From: a virus
IMG/VR virus record: IMGVR_UViG_3300044535_000687
Span: 1-29,890 of that record
Direction: 5' to 3' (one strand)
Length of the DNA stretch: 29,890 bases
This document shows positions 16,313-24,147 of the stretch, one piece after another; positions within the stretch are counted from its first letter, which is position 1, and each line of letters starts with the position of its first letter. Position numbers and translations under genes: made by a program. The notes beneath the pieces are model-generated. The model worked only from the letters and a program-made list of their open reading frames with translations, ran no database searches and was not told where the DNA came from.

Positions 16313-17410
16313 ATGGCTAAAAAACCGACAAAGACACCAATCGATAAAAAAGAATTTAACCTAGAAGATTTTAAAAAAGAACAAGGGTTAGACTTTCAAG
16401 TTAAAGAAAAAGATTTAGCATGGATTCCATTATCAGAAGCATTTCATGATGCTGTTAAGGTACCTGGAATCCCTATTGGATATTTTACAAGTTTTAGAGG
16501 TTATTCAAACACTGGTAAATCAACCGCTATGTATGAAGGTGTTGCTGGTTGTCAAAAATTAGGTATTTTACCTATTATTTATGAAACAGAAGGTAACTGG
16601 AATTGGGAACACGCTAGAAATATTGGTGTGGAATTCGAGGAAAGAGTAAACGAAGAAACTGGTGAGATTAATTACGTTGGGGATTTCCTTTTTATGCAAG
16701 GTGCTGATTTAGTAAAAATGTACTCTTGTTACGACCACCAACATAGCAAAATGGGTACGAAACCATTAAGATATGAACCAGTTGTAGAGGATATTTCATT
16801 CCACATGCATTCAATGTTAGATGCGCAACAAGAAGGTAAACTACCAAGAGATGTTGCTTTTTACTGGGATTCAGTAGGTTCAATAAATTGTTTCAAAGGT
16901 TCTATTTCAAAAACAACGAACAATCAATGGACAGCTGGTGCGTTAGCAACATGTTTCAAATCACTTATCAATTACAGAATACCAGCTTCTAGACGTGAAG
17001 ATTCACCATACACAGCTACATTTGCTGTTGTTCAACAAATTTGGTTAGATAACGAAAACAAAGTTATCAAACATAAAGGTGGTGAAGCGTTCTTTTACTC
17101 TCCAAGACTTATTTTCCATTTCGGTGGTATCTTAACACACAGTACCGAGAAATTAAAAGCAACAATGAATGGTAACGAATATGAGTTTGGTGTTGAAACA
17201 AGAATCAGATGCGAAAAGAACCAAGTTAATGGCGTGGTTCAAAAAGGTAAGTTATGTTCAACACCACATGGTTATGTAAACCCAGATAAAATAACTGAGT
17301 ATACAAAAGAAAACAAGGAATTTTTCAAATTGCACTTGGACACTGAATACGATGATTTTGTCGTAGAAAAAGAAGAAATCGGTTTAAGCAGAGAAGACAT
17401 GCACGCTTAA
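16313..17410 (+). CDS. uvsX: RecA-like recombinase, UvsX
   Basis: 365 residues. The Walker A motif is GYSNTGKST (Gly63 to Thr71, catalytic Lys69); a Walker B-type strand AFYWDSVGS carries Asp186. The ETEGNWNWEHA segment (about 94-105) and the C-terminal beta region fit the UvsX branch of RecA proteins, which load on gp32-coated DNA and drive strand exchange and recombination-dependent replication. T4 UvsX has 391 residues. It lies in a gp32-uvsX-nuclease-helicase order, as expected for a replication/recombination module. No own promoter was seen in the 80-base gap, which holds the gp32 terminator, so expression probably depends on read-through. Confidence 0.9.
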   Translation: MAKKPTKTPIDKKEFNLEDFKKEQGLDFQVKEKDLAWIPLSEAFHDAVKVPGIPIGYFTSFRGYSNTGKSTAMYEGVAGCQKLGILPIIYETEGNWNWEHARNIGVEFEERVNEETGEINYVGDFLFMQGADLVKMYSCYDHQHSKMGTKPLRYEPVVEDISFHMHSMLDAQQEGKLPRDVAFYWDSVGSINCFKGSISKTTNNQWTAGALATCFKSLINYRIPASRREDSPYTATFAVVQQIWLDNENKVIKHKGGEAFFYSPRLIFHFGGILTHSTEKLKATMNGNEYEFGVETRIRCEKNQVNGVVQKGKLCSTPHGYVNPDKITEYTKENKEFFKLHLDTEYDDFVVEKEEIGLSREDMHA

Positions 17411-17438
17411 CCTAGTACTAACTATTAACTTATAAAAT

Positions 17439-18491
17439 GTGAATAAAAGACCACCAAGAAACGGTGATACTGTTCAAAAAATTCAAAATACACTACTGGT
17501 AGATGGCAATGCCCTTTTTAAAAGGGCATTTGCTGGTGCCAAAGATGAGTATAATTCAAAAGGTGAACACATAGGTGGTGTTTACCAATTTCTCACACTA
17601 TTGCGTAAATTGTTAACTGAAGACCTATACCATAGAGTTTATGTTTTTTGGGATGGTAATTTCAGTGGAAAACTACGTTATGACATTTACGAACCGTATA
17701 AAAGTGGTAGAGGTAAAGATTACAAAAACGGAACTCACCCTATAGATGAAGAAGAGATAAAACAGCGTAAGCTTATCTGGGAATACTTAAATGAGTTATA
17801 CGTAAGACAATTAAAACATGAAGTTATTGAAGGTGATGATTTTATTGCCTATTATTGTCTAACAAAAAAACAAAACGAAAAAGTCACTATCTGCACTAAC
17901 GATAGGGATATGGCGCAACTAATAAGCGAAGATGTAAGGATTTATTTCTTGGACTTAAAAAATTATGTTGATAATTCTAATTTTATTTCGTACTTTTGCT
18001 ATAAATTAGAAAACGCAGCCCTTATAAAGACTATGATTGGCGATAACAGCGATACTATAAAAGGAATCAAAGGTTTAGGGGTGAAAACGTTATTAACACT
18101 GTTTCCAGAATTAACTGAAAGAGAATTAAATATTAACGAAATTATAAGTATTGCAAAAGAAAAACAAGAAGAAAGATTAAAAAACAAACAAAAACCTCTA
18201 GCCGTTTTGGATAACATTATAAATTCGGTAACTGAAGGTGTACAAGGTAAAAGAGTTTATGAGATAAACGACATGCTTGTCAACCTTAAAAGACCGATGT
18301 TAACTGAAGATGGTATTAGAGAGTTAGAACAATTAATTGATGGTACTTTAGACTCATCGGGTAGAGATATCAAAAAAGTTCTTATATACATGGAAAGAGA
18401 TGGGTTAGATAAATCAATAGGTGAGGTTAGATATCCAGAATATCTAATACCATTTAAAAAACTTATTGACAGAGAGAAATTAATTTTTTAA
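17439..18491 (+). CDS. 5'-3' exonuclease / flap endonuclease (T4 RNase H-like)
   Basis: 350 residues, FEN/PIN superfamily. The metal-binding acidic residues are in order: Asp22 (VDGNALF), Asp72 (FWDGN), Glu131, Asp133 and Asp134 (EGDDF), Asp155 and Asp157 (TNDRDM), Asp202 and Asp205 (GDNSD). The last are followed by the helix-turn helix GIKGLGVKT that holds duplex DNA. It would remove RNA primers and 5' flaps, like T4 RNase H (305 residues). The start is GTG at 17439: the only nearby ATG (17437) overlaps it out of frame and reads ATG TGA. No in-frame ATG lies between the GTG and the first catalytic Asp. A sequence error at this point is an alternative. A long palindrome lies at codons 24-31. 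Confidence 0.88.
   Translation: MNKRPPRNGDTVQKIQNTLLVDGNALFKRAFAGAKDEYNSKGEHIGGVYQFLTLLRKLLTEDLYHRVYVFWDGNFSGKLRYDIYEPYKSGRGKDYKNGTHPIDEEEIKQRKLIWEYLNELYVRQLKHEVIEGDDFIAYYCLTKKQNEKVTICTNDRDMAQLISEDVRIYFLDLKNYVDNSNFISYFCYKLENAALIKTMIGDNSDTIKGIKGLGVKTLLTLFPELTERELNINEIISIAKEKQEERLKNKQKPLAVLDNIINSVTEGVQGKRVYEINDMLVNLKRPMLTEDGIRELEQLIDGTLDSSGRDIKKVLIYMERDGLDKSIGEVRYPEYLIPFKKLIDREKLIF
17508..17530. repeat. Near-perfect 23-base palindrome in the nuclease gene
   Basis: AATGCCCTTTT (17508-17518), one central T, AAAAGGGCATT (17520-17530): 11-bp arms without mismatch. As RNA it would form a hairpin with a GC-rich base only about 70 bases after the start codon; as DNA it is a symmetric site for a dimeric protein. 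It codes for the NALFKRAF part of the first catalytic motif, so both protein and site are under constraint. Confidence 0.75.
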
Positions 18492-18513
18492 CAAAACAAA
18501 AAAAAAACAAAAA

Positions 18514-19002
18514 ATGAGTACCGAAACTGAAAAAACAGCTAAAAAAATTGAAGAACAAAGATTTGAATTTATTCTTTACATTAATGACCATATCATTTGT
18601 CAGAGATATTTCAATATTAGAGATTTCAATGAGGATTCTCTTAATTCACTTGAATTAAAAGAATTGATGGACAACATTGTTGGGATGAACAATGGGCAAT
18701 ATGGTTCTTTGGGTATTATACCTAGATACCTACAAAACAAGTCTAAAGACTATCTTTGGGATAACTACAACCCATATTTCACGCAAAAAGAAGAAACAAC
18801 AAAAAACATTTTTGAAAAATTAGACAATTTTCAATTTGAAATTAAAGTTGATAAAAATTCAGTTGCAAAAAGTGAGTTCTGTGGTAACTATTTTCCACCA
18901 AAGGTTAGATACGCTGTGGACGTTAGAGAAATTATCCCGTCAATAATGTCTGAAATCAGACATTCATTGAGTCAAAAAAATTATAACTTGGTTGGTGCAT
19001 AA
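18514..19002 (+). CDS. Phage protein of unknown function in the replication block
   Basis: 162 residues, soluble, no Cys-rich motif or membrane segment. Residues 17-35 (RFEFILYINDHIICQRYF) look like two beta strands; 42-60 is a helix (SLNSLELKELMDNIVGMN); the C-terminal part has FPPKVRYAVDVREIIPSIM. I do not recognise the family. Its place between the 5' nuclease and the replicative helicase, where T4-like phages often keep small recombination or helicase-loading accessories, suggests a replication-linked role, but that is context only. Its stop codon lies in the loop side of a long stem-loop (18983-19015). Confidence 0.75.
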   Translation: MSTETEKTAKKIEEQRFEFILYINDHIICQRYFNIRDFNEDSLNSLELKELMDNIVGMNNGQYGSLGIIPRYLQNKSKDYLWDNYNPYFTQKEETTKNIFEKLDNFQFEIKVDKNSVAKSEFCGNYFPPKVRYAVDVREIIPSIMSEIRHSLSQKNYNLVGA

Positions 19003-19015
19003 TCGACCAAGTTAT
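18983..19015 (+). other. Long stem-loop across a stop codon, possible processing or termination site
   Basis: ATAACTTGGT (18983-18992) pairs perfectly with ACCAAGTTAT (19006-19015), and four more pairs (two G-U) can extend it inward, leaving a 5-base loop. The TAA stop (19000-19002) is inside. Only a weak T-rich stretch follows, so it is a poor classic terminator. A poor promoter match (TTG at 18992-18994, 21 bases, TATATTTA at 19016-19023) overlaps it. Confidence 0.5.
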
Positions 19016-19059
19016 TATATTTATTATAACAAACAGTTTTTAAAAACAGAAAGAAAAGA

Positions 19060-20490
19060 ATGGCAAAAATAGACAAAAATAGTTTAGGGTATCTAGGGTA
19101 CGATTATCAATTAAGATTAATAGCGCAAATATTAACAGACAGAAAATTCGCCAGCTCAATTATAGACATTGTTGACCCTAATTATTTTGAAGACCCATAT
19201 TTAAGGGTTGTTGCTGCCACAATTAAAGACGCTGCCAAAAAGGATGATATTATACCAGATGTTGGCAGTTTAGAGTTTAGATTATTAGAAGATGTAACCG
19301 ATGATATACAAAGAAAGTATGTCATCGGTCAACTTCGTAAGATAAAGGAAGCTGATTTGAACGATACGCTTAAAGTACAAGATATCGCAATGAAGTTTTG
19401 CAAGCAACAAGAATTAAAAAAATCGGTAAATGAAATTACCAAAATCATAAATAAAGGAAACATCGATGATTATGAACAATGTGAGGCTATATTAAGAAAA
19501 GCTTTAGAACATGGTGATAACAAAGATGATGGGATTAGTGTTTTCGACAACATTGATAGCGTATTGGAAGATGACTTTAGAAAACCAATACGAACTGGTA
19601 TAAAGGGTTTAGATGATGTTATGGATGGTGGGTTATCCAAAACAGAATTAGCTGTTATATTGGCACCTTTTGGTGTTGGTAAAACAACTATGATGACAAA
19701 AATTGCCAACACCGCAATCAGTGATGGTAAAAAAGTTTTACAAATATTTTTCGAAGATAACCCAAAAGTTATCCAAAGAAAACATTTATCTTGTTGGTCT
19801 GGTTACGATTTGAATAGTTTATCTCTACATAAAGACGAACTTATTCAAATGACAAAAGAGTGGGAGGAAGGCATGAAAGGTAAAGGTCAATTAATACTTA
19901 AAAAGTTTTCTAGTGACGGAACCACTATCCCAGTAATTAGACAATATATTAGAAAGTTGATTGCTCAAGGTTTCAGACCAGATATTGTTTTGCTAGATTA
20001 TATTGATTGTGTTGAACCATCTAGAAAATTTGATGATGTTAATGTTGGTGAAGGTAGCGTTATGCGACAGTTCGAAACCATGTTATCAGAATTAGATATT
20101 GCTGGTTGGACAGCCATTCAAGGAAACAGAAGTTCAATTAAAGCAGATGTGGTTGAGGCCGACCAAATGGGTGGTTCAATCAAGAAAGCTCAAATTGCGC
20201 ATTTTGTTGTATCAATAGCAAAAACACTCGACCAAAAAGAGGCTGGAACAGCTACTATGGCTATTCTTAAATCTCGTTTTGGTAAATCTGGATTAATATT
20301 CGAAGATATTAGATTTGATAATGCAACAATTCAAATCGATATGGGCCAAAACAATGGCGCAAGAACGCATAGTGAGCACAAGCAAGGAAAAGAAGTTGCT
20401 GGACAGCAAAGAGTCAACACTGTTTTAGAAGCAGCGAAACAAAGAAACGCTGTATTGAATGCGTTAACAACGCCAAAAATAGACGAATAA
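19060..20490 (+). CDS. gp41: Replicative DNA helicase, DnaB/gp41-like
   Basis: 476 residues. An N-terminal helical region (1-150), as in DnaB and gp41, is followed by the RecA-like motor. Walker A is APFGVGKTT with Lys208; Walker B is DIVLLDYID with Asp313. TGIKGLDDVMDGGLSKTELAVI (about 182-201, split here as TGIKGLDDVMDGG and LSKTE) is the typical lead-in of DnaB-family motors. The C-terminal segment includes SRFGKSG, as in the arginine-finger/DNA-loop part of the family, and a disordered tail. It would unwind the fork as a hexamer and recruit the primase. The primase itself is not in this window. It lies in one direction with uvsX and the nuclease upstream and nrdB 25 bases downstream. Confidence 0.92.
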   Translation: MAKIDKNSLGYLGYDYQLRLIAQILTDRKFASSIIDIVDPNYFEDPYLRVVAATIKDAAKKDDIIPDVGSLEFRLLEDVTDDIQRKYVIGQLRKIKEADLNDTLKVQDIAMKFCKQQELKKSVNEITKIINKGNIDDYEQCEAILRKALEHGDNKDDGISVFDNIDSVLEDDFRKPIRTGIKGLDDVMDGGLSKTELAVILAPFGVGKTTMMTKIANTAISDGKKVLQIFFEDNPKVIQRKHLSCWSGYDLNSLSLHKDELIQMTKEWEEGMKGKGQLILKKFSSDGTTIPVIRQYIRKLIAQGFRPDIVLLDYIDCVEPSRKFDDVNVGEGSVMRQFETMLSELDIAGWTAIQGNRSSIKADVVEADQMGGSIKKAQIAHFVVSIAKTLDQKEAGTATMAILKSRFGKSGLIFEDIRFDNATIQIDMGQNNGARTHSEHKQGKEVAGQQRVNTVLEAAKQRNAVLNALTTPKIDE

Positions 20491-20515
20491 AAATTAAAAT
20501 TAAGATTTAAGAGAG

Positions 20516-21469
20516 ATGTATTTAAAAGATAAGACATTAAAAAAAAGGTATTCTATTTTCCCAATCGTTCATAACGATTTGTGGCAGATGTACAAAAAAG
20601 CCGAAGCTCAAACATGGGTTGCCGAAGAACCAGATTTATCAAAAGATAGATTTGACGAATTAAAAGATAACGAAAAAACTTACTTGAAAAACATTTTAGC
20701 GTTTTTCGCTATTTCTGATGGTTTAGTTATTGATAACCTAGCTACAAACTTTTTAAATGAAGTTGAAATTCTAGAAGCTCAATATTTTTACGGTCACCAA
20801 ACGTTTATTGAACAAGTACATGCAAATGGTTATTCTTTGTTAATCGAAACGTATATAAAAAATCTATTGGAAAGAGAAGAGTTATTCAATTCTATGGAAA
20901 CAAACCCAGCTGTTGGTAAAAAAGCAGCATGGGCTGAAAATTGGATTCAACACCCTTCATTTGGTCATAGATTAGTTGCGTTTGCATGTGTTGAAGGTAT
21001 TTCATTTGCTAGTGTATTCTCTGGTGTGTTTTGGTTTAGAAGTAGAAACAAGATGCCTGGATTGGGTGCTATGAATGAACTTATTTTGAGAGACGAAACA
21101 TTCCATTATGAATTTGCACTTAACCTTTATAAAAATTATTTGAAAGATGACTACAAACTTTCAAAAGAAGAATTGCGAAACATTATATTAGGGTGTTATG
21201 AGGCTGAAAAAGTTTTTGTTGAGGAAAGTATGCCAGATGGGTTACAAGGGTTAACAAAAGAAGATATGGTTAAATACGTACAATATGTTACAGATGTTGT
21301 GTTGAACGATTTTGGTTGTGAAACAGAATTCAAAGTAAGTAATCCATTAGAATACATGTCTAGAATTGGTTTATCATCTAAAAATAATTTCTTTGAAAAA
21401 AGAGAGGGTGAATACACTAGAGTTGAAATACCAACAACTATGGATGGTATTTTTGATGAAGAATTTTAA
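20516..21469 (+). CDS. nrdB: Ribonucleotide reductase class I, small (radical) subunit NrdB
   Basis: 317 residues. All di-iron ligands and the radical tyrosine can be placed: Asp68 (FFAISDG), Glu99, His102 and Tyr106 (EQVHANGY), Glu160 (CVEG), Glu194 and His197 (RDETFH). The spacing (Glu160 to Glu194, 34 residues) equals that of class I R2 proteins. It makes the tyrosyl radical that NrdA uses to reduce ribonucleotides, feeding phage DNA synthesis. The surroundings of the motifs (SDGLVIDN, YSLLIETYIK, MPGLGAMNELILRDE) remind me more of the eukaryote/poxvirus-type R2 branch than of E. coli NrdB. It is 22 bases upstream of nrdA; the two must be co-expressed. The protein is short compared with E. 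coli NrdB (about 375) but complete. Confidence 0.95.
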   Translation: MYLKDKTLKKRYSIFPIVHNDLWQMYKKAEAQTWVAEEPDLSKDRFDELKDNEKTYLKNILAFFAISDGLVIDNLATNFLNEVEILEAQYFYGHQTFIEQVHANGYSLLIETYIKNLLEREELFNSMETNPAVGKKAAWAENWIQHPSFGHRLVAFACVEGISFASVFSGVFWFRSRNKMPGLGAMNELILRDETFHYEFALNLYKNYLKDDYKLSKEELRNIILGCYEAEKVFVEESMPDGLQGLTKEDMVKYVQYVTDVVLNDFGCETEFKVSNPLEYMSRIGLSSKNNFFEKREGEYTRVEIPTTMDGIFDEEF

Positions 21470-21491
21470 TAATTAAAATAAACAGATAAAA

Positions 21492-23648
21492 ATGAGAATA
21501 CTTAAAAGAGATAAATCAACACAAGCTTTCACACCTAACAAAATATTAACAAGAATAAAAACACAAGCCAAAGGCTTGAAAGTGGATTCGGATATTTTGT
21601 TTCAAGAAGTGATTCCTTTGATTAGTGATAATATAACGACAACAGAGATTGATGAAATAATTGCGTTTAAGGCCGCTGATAAAATCATTCAACATCCAGA
21701 TTATTCATTATTGGGTGGTAGAATTTTATTAAGTCGACAATCTAAATTAATAAACAAAGAATTACAACCAGTAGATTTAACCTATGACTTCTTTGCTGCG
21801 ACAACTTTCTTGTCAAAATACTCAATGAAAGACGATAAAAAAACACCTATCGAATTACCATCATGTATGTATGAAAGAGTTGCGAAACATTTGCATGGTG
21901 AAAATGAATCTGACAAATTAGAATTGTTAGAAGAACTTAAATCTAAAAGAGGTAACTTTGCAACACCAACATACACAAACGCTGGTATTGAAAAAAGAGG
22001 TGGTATGATTAGTTGTAATCTAACACACTTGGAAGAAGACTCGTTTGACGGTATTGAAAATACTCTTTCTAAGATATCTTCAGCGTCAAAAGAAGGTTCT
22101 GGTATCGGATTACTGATTGACCCATTAAGAAGCAAGGAAAGTGTTGTTGAATCGTTTCAAGGAAACGCTGGTGGTGTTGTTAGATTGGCTGACATGGTTC
22201 AATCAAAAATGAGGTTCTATAAACAAGGTTCACGTTCTGGTAGCTGCGCATTATATTTGTCATTGTGGCATAAAGATATTATTGATTTCTTAGATTTAAC
22301 ATTACCTATTGGTGACGAACAATTAAGAACTCGTGATTTGTTTACATCTGTAATCGTGAACGACTTGTTTATGCAAAAATTAGAGAAGGGTGAAGATTGG
22401 TATTTGTTCTGTCCTAATGACATTAAAAAAGCTGGGTTAAAACCACTTTACAATCTACATGGTGCGCAATTTAATGCTGAGTATGAAAAAGCCGTTTCTT
22501 TAGGTATTGGTAAAAAGGTTAACCCTAAAGACATTTTTGACTCGATAATTAAATCACAAGTTGAAAGCGGTAGACCTTATGTGATGTTTAAAGACAACGC
22601 AAACAAAAGAAACATGCAGAGCAATATCGGACCAATTAAACAATCTAATTTGTGTATAGAGGTAATGCAAGCTTCAAAACCTAAATATACACCACAATGT
22701 ACTTTAGCCTCAGTTAACTTAGCAGAACACGATAATCTAGAAACAATAGCTAAAACAACAAAAGTTTTGGTTAAAGCACTGAACAGAGTAATCGAAACGA
22801 ACAAATGGAGTGATGATTGGAGTAAAAAAGCTGGTGTTGACCAAAGAGCTTTGGCTATTGGTGTTGCTGGATTGGCTGATTTTTTCGCTAAGAAAAAAAT
22901 ATCTTTTGAAAGCGAAGAAGCTAAAAAATGGAATAAAGACATTTTTGAAACAATGTATAAAGCTGCTGTTACCGAATCAATGGAATTGGCTATTGAACAA
23001 GGTATCAATTATCCAGCTTGGGAAGGTAGTCCATATTCTAAAGGTGAAACATATATCGAAGGATGGTCACCACTACCAGAGGGGCAACCAATCCCAATGC
23101 TTAATAGCTTATTGTTAGGTCTTATGCCAACAGCGTCTTCAGCTATTTTATTAGGTGTTTTTGAATCGTTTGAACCAGTTACATCTAATTTATTTACTAG
23201 AAGAGTTGGTCAAGGTGAATTTTTGATTGTAAACAAATACTTGGTAAATGAATTGATTGATAACGATTTATGGGATTCTGAAATGGTTGATAAAATCATA
23301 AAAAATAAAGGTAGTGTTCAAAATATTGTTGAAATACCAGAAGACATTAGATACAGATATAAAGACGTTTGGGAAATATCGCAAAAAGTATTGTTAGATT
23401 TATCTATAATCAGAAATAAATTTGTAGACCAATCACAATCATTGAATGTTTACCATTCAGATGCTAAATACGGTAAAATAGCTAGTGCGCTCATGTATGC
23501 TTGGAAAGGTGGTTTAAAAACTGGTGTTTACTACACTAGAACCAAATCAAAATTGGATGCAAACGCTAAATTAGCTAGCACACAGTTAGTCACAACGGTT
23601 GAAAAACCAAAAGACAGTCAATTTGAATGTTTTGGGTGTTCAGCTTAA
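21492..23648 (+). CDS. nrdA: Ribonucleotide reductase class I, large (catalytic) subunit NrdA
   Basis: 718 residues. The N-terminal 1-95 region is an ATP-cone-like allosteric domain (RILKRDKSTQAFTPNKI). The catalytic barrel has the redox pair Cys175 (ISCNL) and Cys403 (CTLASVNL), the thiyl Cys388 with Asn386 and Glu390 (SNLCIEV), and the radical-transfer pair Tyr680-Tyr681 (VYYTRT). The C-terminal CFGC (Cys713, Cys716) is the thioredoxin-exchange tail. Substrate loop PTASS (about 541-545) differs slightly from the usual PTAST. It reduces ribonucleoside diphosphates with NrdB. No intein or intron interrupts it. A strong terminator lies 19 bases past the stop and ends the replication block. No phage thioredoxin or glutaredoxin is in the window, so the reductant is presumably host- or elsewhere-encoded. 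Confidence 0.95.
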   Translation: MRILKRDKSTQAFTPNKILTRIKTQAKGLKVDSDILFQEVIPLISDNITTTEIDEIIAFKAADKIIQHPDYSLLGGRILLSRQSKLINKELQPVDLTYDFFAATTFLSKYSMKDDKKTPIELPSCMYERVAKHLHGENESDKLELLEELKSKRGNFATPTYTNAGIEKRGGMISCNLTHLEEDSFDGIENTLSKISSASKEGSGIGLLIDPLRSKESVVESFQGNAGGVVRLADMVQSKMRFYKQGSRSGSCALYLSLWHKDIIDFLDLTLPIGDEQLRTRDLFTSVIVNDLFMQKLEKGEDWYLFCPNDIKKAGLKPLYNLHGAQFNAEYEKAVSLGIGKKVNPKDIFDSIIKSQVESGRPYVMFKDNANKRNMQSNIGPIKQSNLCIEVMQASKPKYTPQCTLASVNLAEHDNLETIAKTTKVLVKALNRVIETNKWSDDWSKKAGVDQRALAIGVAGLADFFAKKKISFESEEAKKWNKDIFETMYKAAVTESMELAIEQGINYPAWEGSPYSKGETYIEGWSPLPEGQPIPMLNSLLLGLMPTASSAILLGVFESFEPVTSNLFTRRVGQGEFLIVNKYLVNELIDNDLWDSEMVDKIIKNKGSVQNIVEIPEDIRYRYKDVWEISQKVLLDLSIIRNKFVDQSQSLNVYHSDAKYGKIASALMYAWKGGLKTGVYYTRTKSKLDANAKLASTQLVTTVEKPKDSQFECFGCSA

Positions 23649-23666
23649 AAGATAAGTAAAAAAAAT

Positions 23667-23692
23667 AAAGGGGTCATATGACCCCTTTTTTT
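23667..23692 (+). terminator. Strong intrinsic terminator after nrdA
   Basis: Palindrome AAAGGGGTCAT/ATGACCCCTTT (23667-23688) forms a GC-rich stem with an ATAT loop and is followed by a run of T (to 23692). It is preceded by A-rich sequence and so could also stop transcription from the other strand. Confidence 0.92.
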
Positions 23693-23708
23693 ATTTACCA
23701 TATTTACT

Positions 23709-23719
23709 TATAAAAATAA
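23709..23719 (+). promoter_or_regulatory. TATAAAAATAA element, candidate late promoter for gp25 block
   Basis: In the 103-base gap between the nrdA terminator and gp25, the only promoter-like element is this near match to the T4 late box, about 33 bases before the start codon. There is no TAnnTTTG box. After so strong a terminator a promoter is expected here, which raises an otherwise weak match. Confidence 0.35.
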
Positions 23720-23751
23720 TTTATTATCATATTTATCTAATAAACGATTTT

Positions 23752-24138
23752 ATGGCAAACGGAAAATATATTAACATAAACTATCCTTTCAAAGATAGTA
23801 AAAAGGGTTTTTTCTTAGATTTAACAGAACAAGACAATCAAGCGATAAAAGCTGACCTTTTACACTTAATTTTAACTAGAAGAGGGCAAAGACTTTACAA
23901 CCCAGATTTTGGTACTGACTTGCTTAGATTTATCTTTGAACCAAACGATGCTTTGACCCTTCAAGGTGTTAAAGACGAGATAACAACTGTTGTAAAAAAA
24001 TTTTTACCTAAATTACAATTAAACGAAATTATAATAGAGCAATCACCAGAAAGTGAATATGCGGCTGTTGTAACAATAAGCTATGTAATAACTGATGACG
24101 TTTTTACAACATCAGATGTAGTAGTTATTAAAATATAA
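23752..24138 (+). CDS. gp25: Baseplate wedge protein gp25
   Basis: 128 residues, close to T4 gp25 (132). The GPW/gp25 pattern is clear: helix KADLLHLILTRRGQRLYNP, then DFGTDLLRFIFEPNDA, then a helix and paired C-terminal strands. gp25 sits in the wedge core next to gp6 and the sheath start and is related to TssE of type VI secretion. The EPR motif that the family usually shows before the last strands (FEPRL-like) reads FLPKL here (residues 84-88). It is 9 bases upstream of gp6, the order found in many contractile systems. It opens the second baseplate block after the nrdA terminator. Confidence 0.92.
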   Translation: MANGKYININYPFKDSKKGFFLDLTEQDNQAIKADLLHLILTRRGQRLYNPDFGTDLLRFIFEPNDALTLQGVKDEITTVVKKFLPKLQLNEIIIEQSPESEYAAVVTISYVITDDVFTTSDVVVIKI

Positions 24139-24147
24139 AACAAAAAT

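Noticed and set aside
18992-19023. Promoter-like TTG-N21-TATATTTA before the helicase gene
   Set aside because: The last, usually conserved G is missing and the element overlaps a strong stem-loop.
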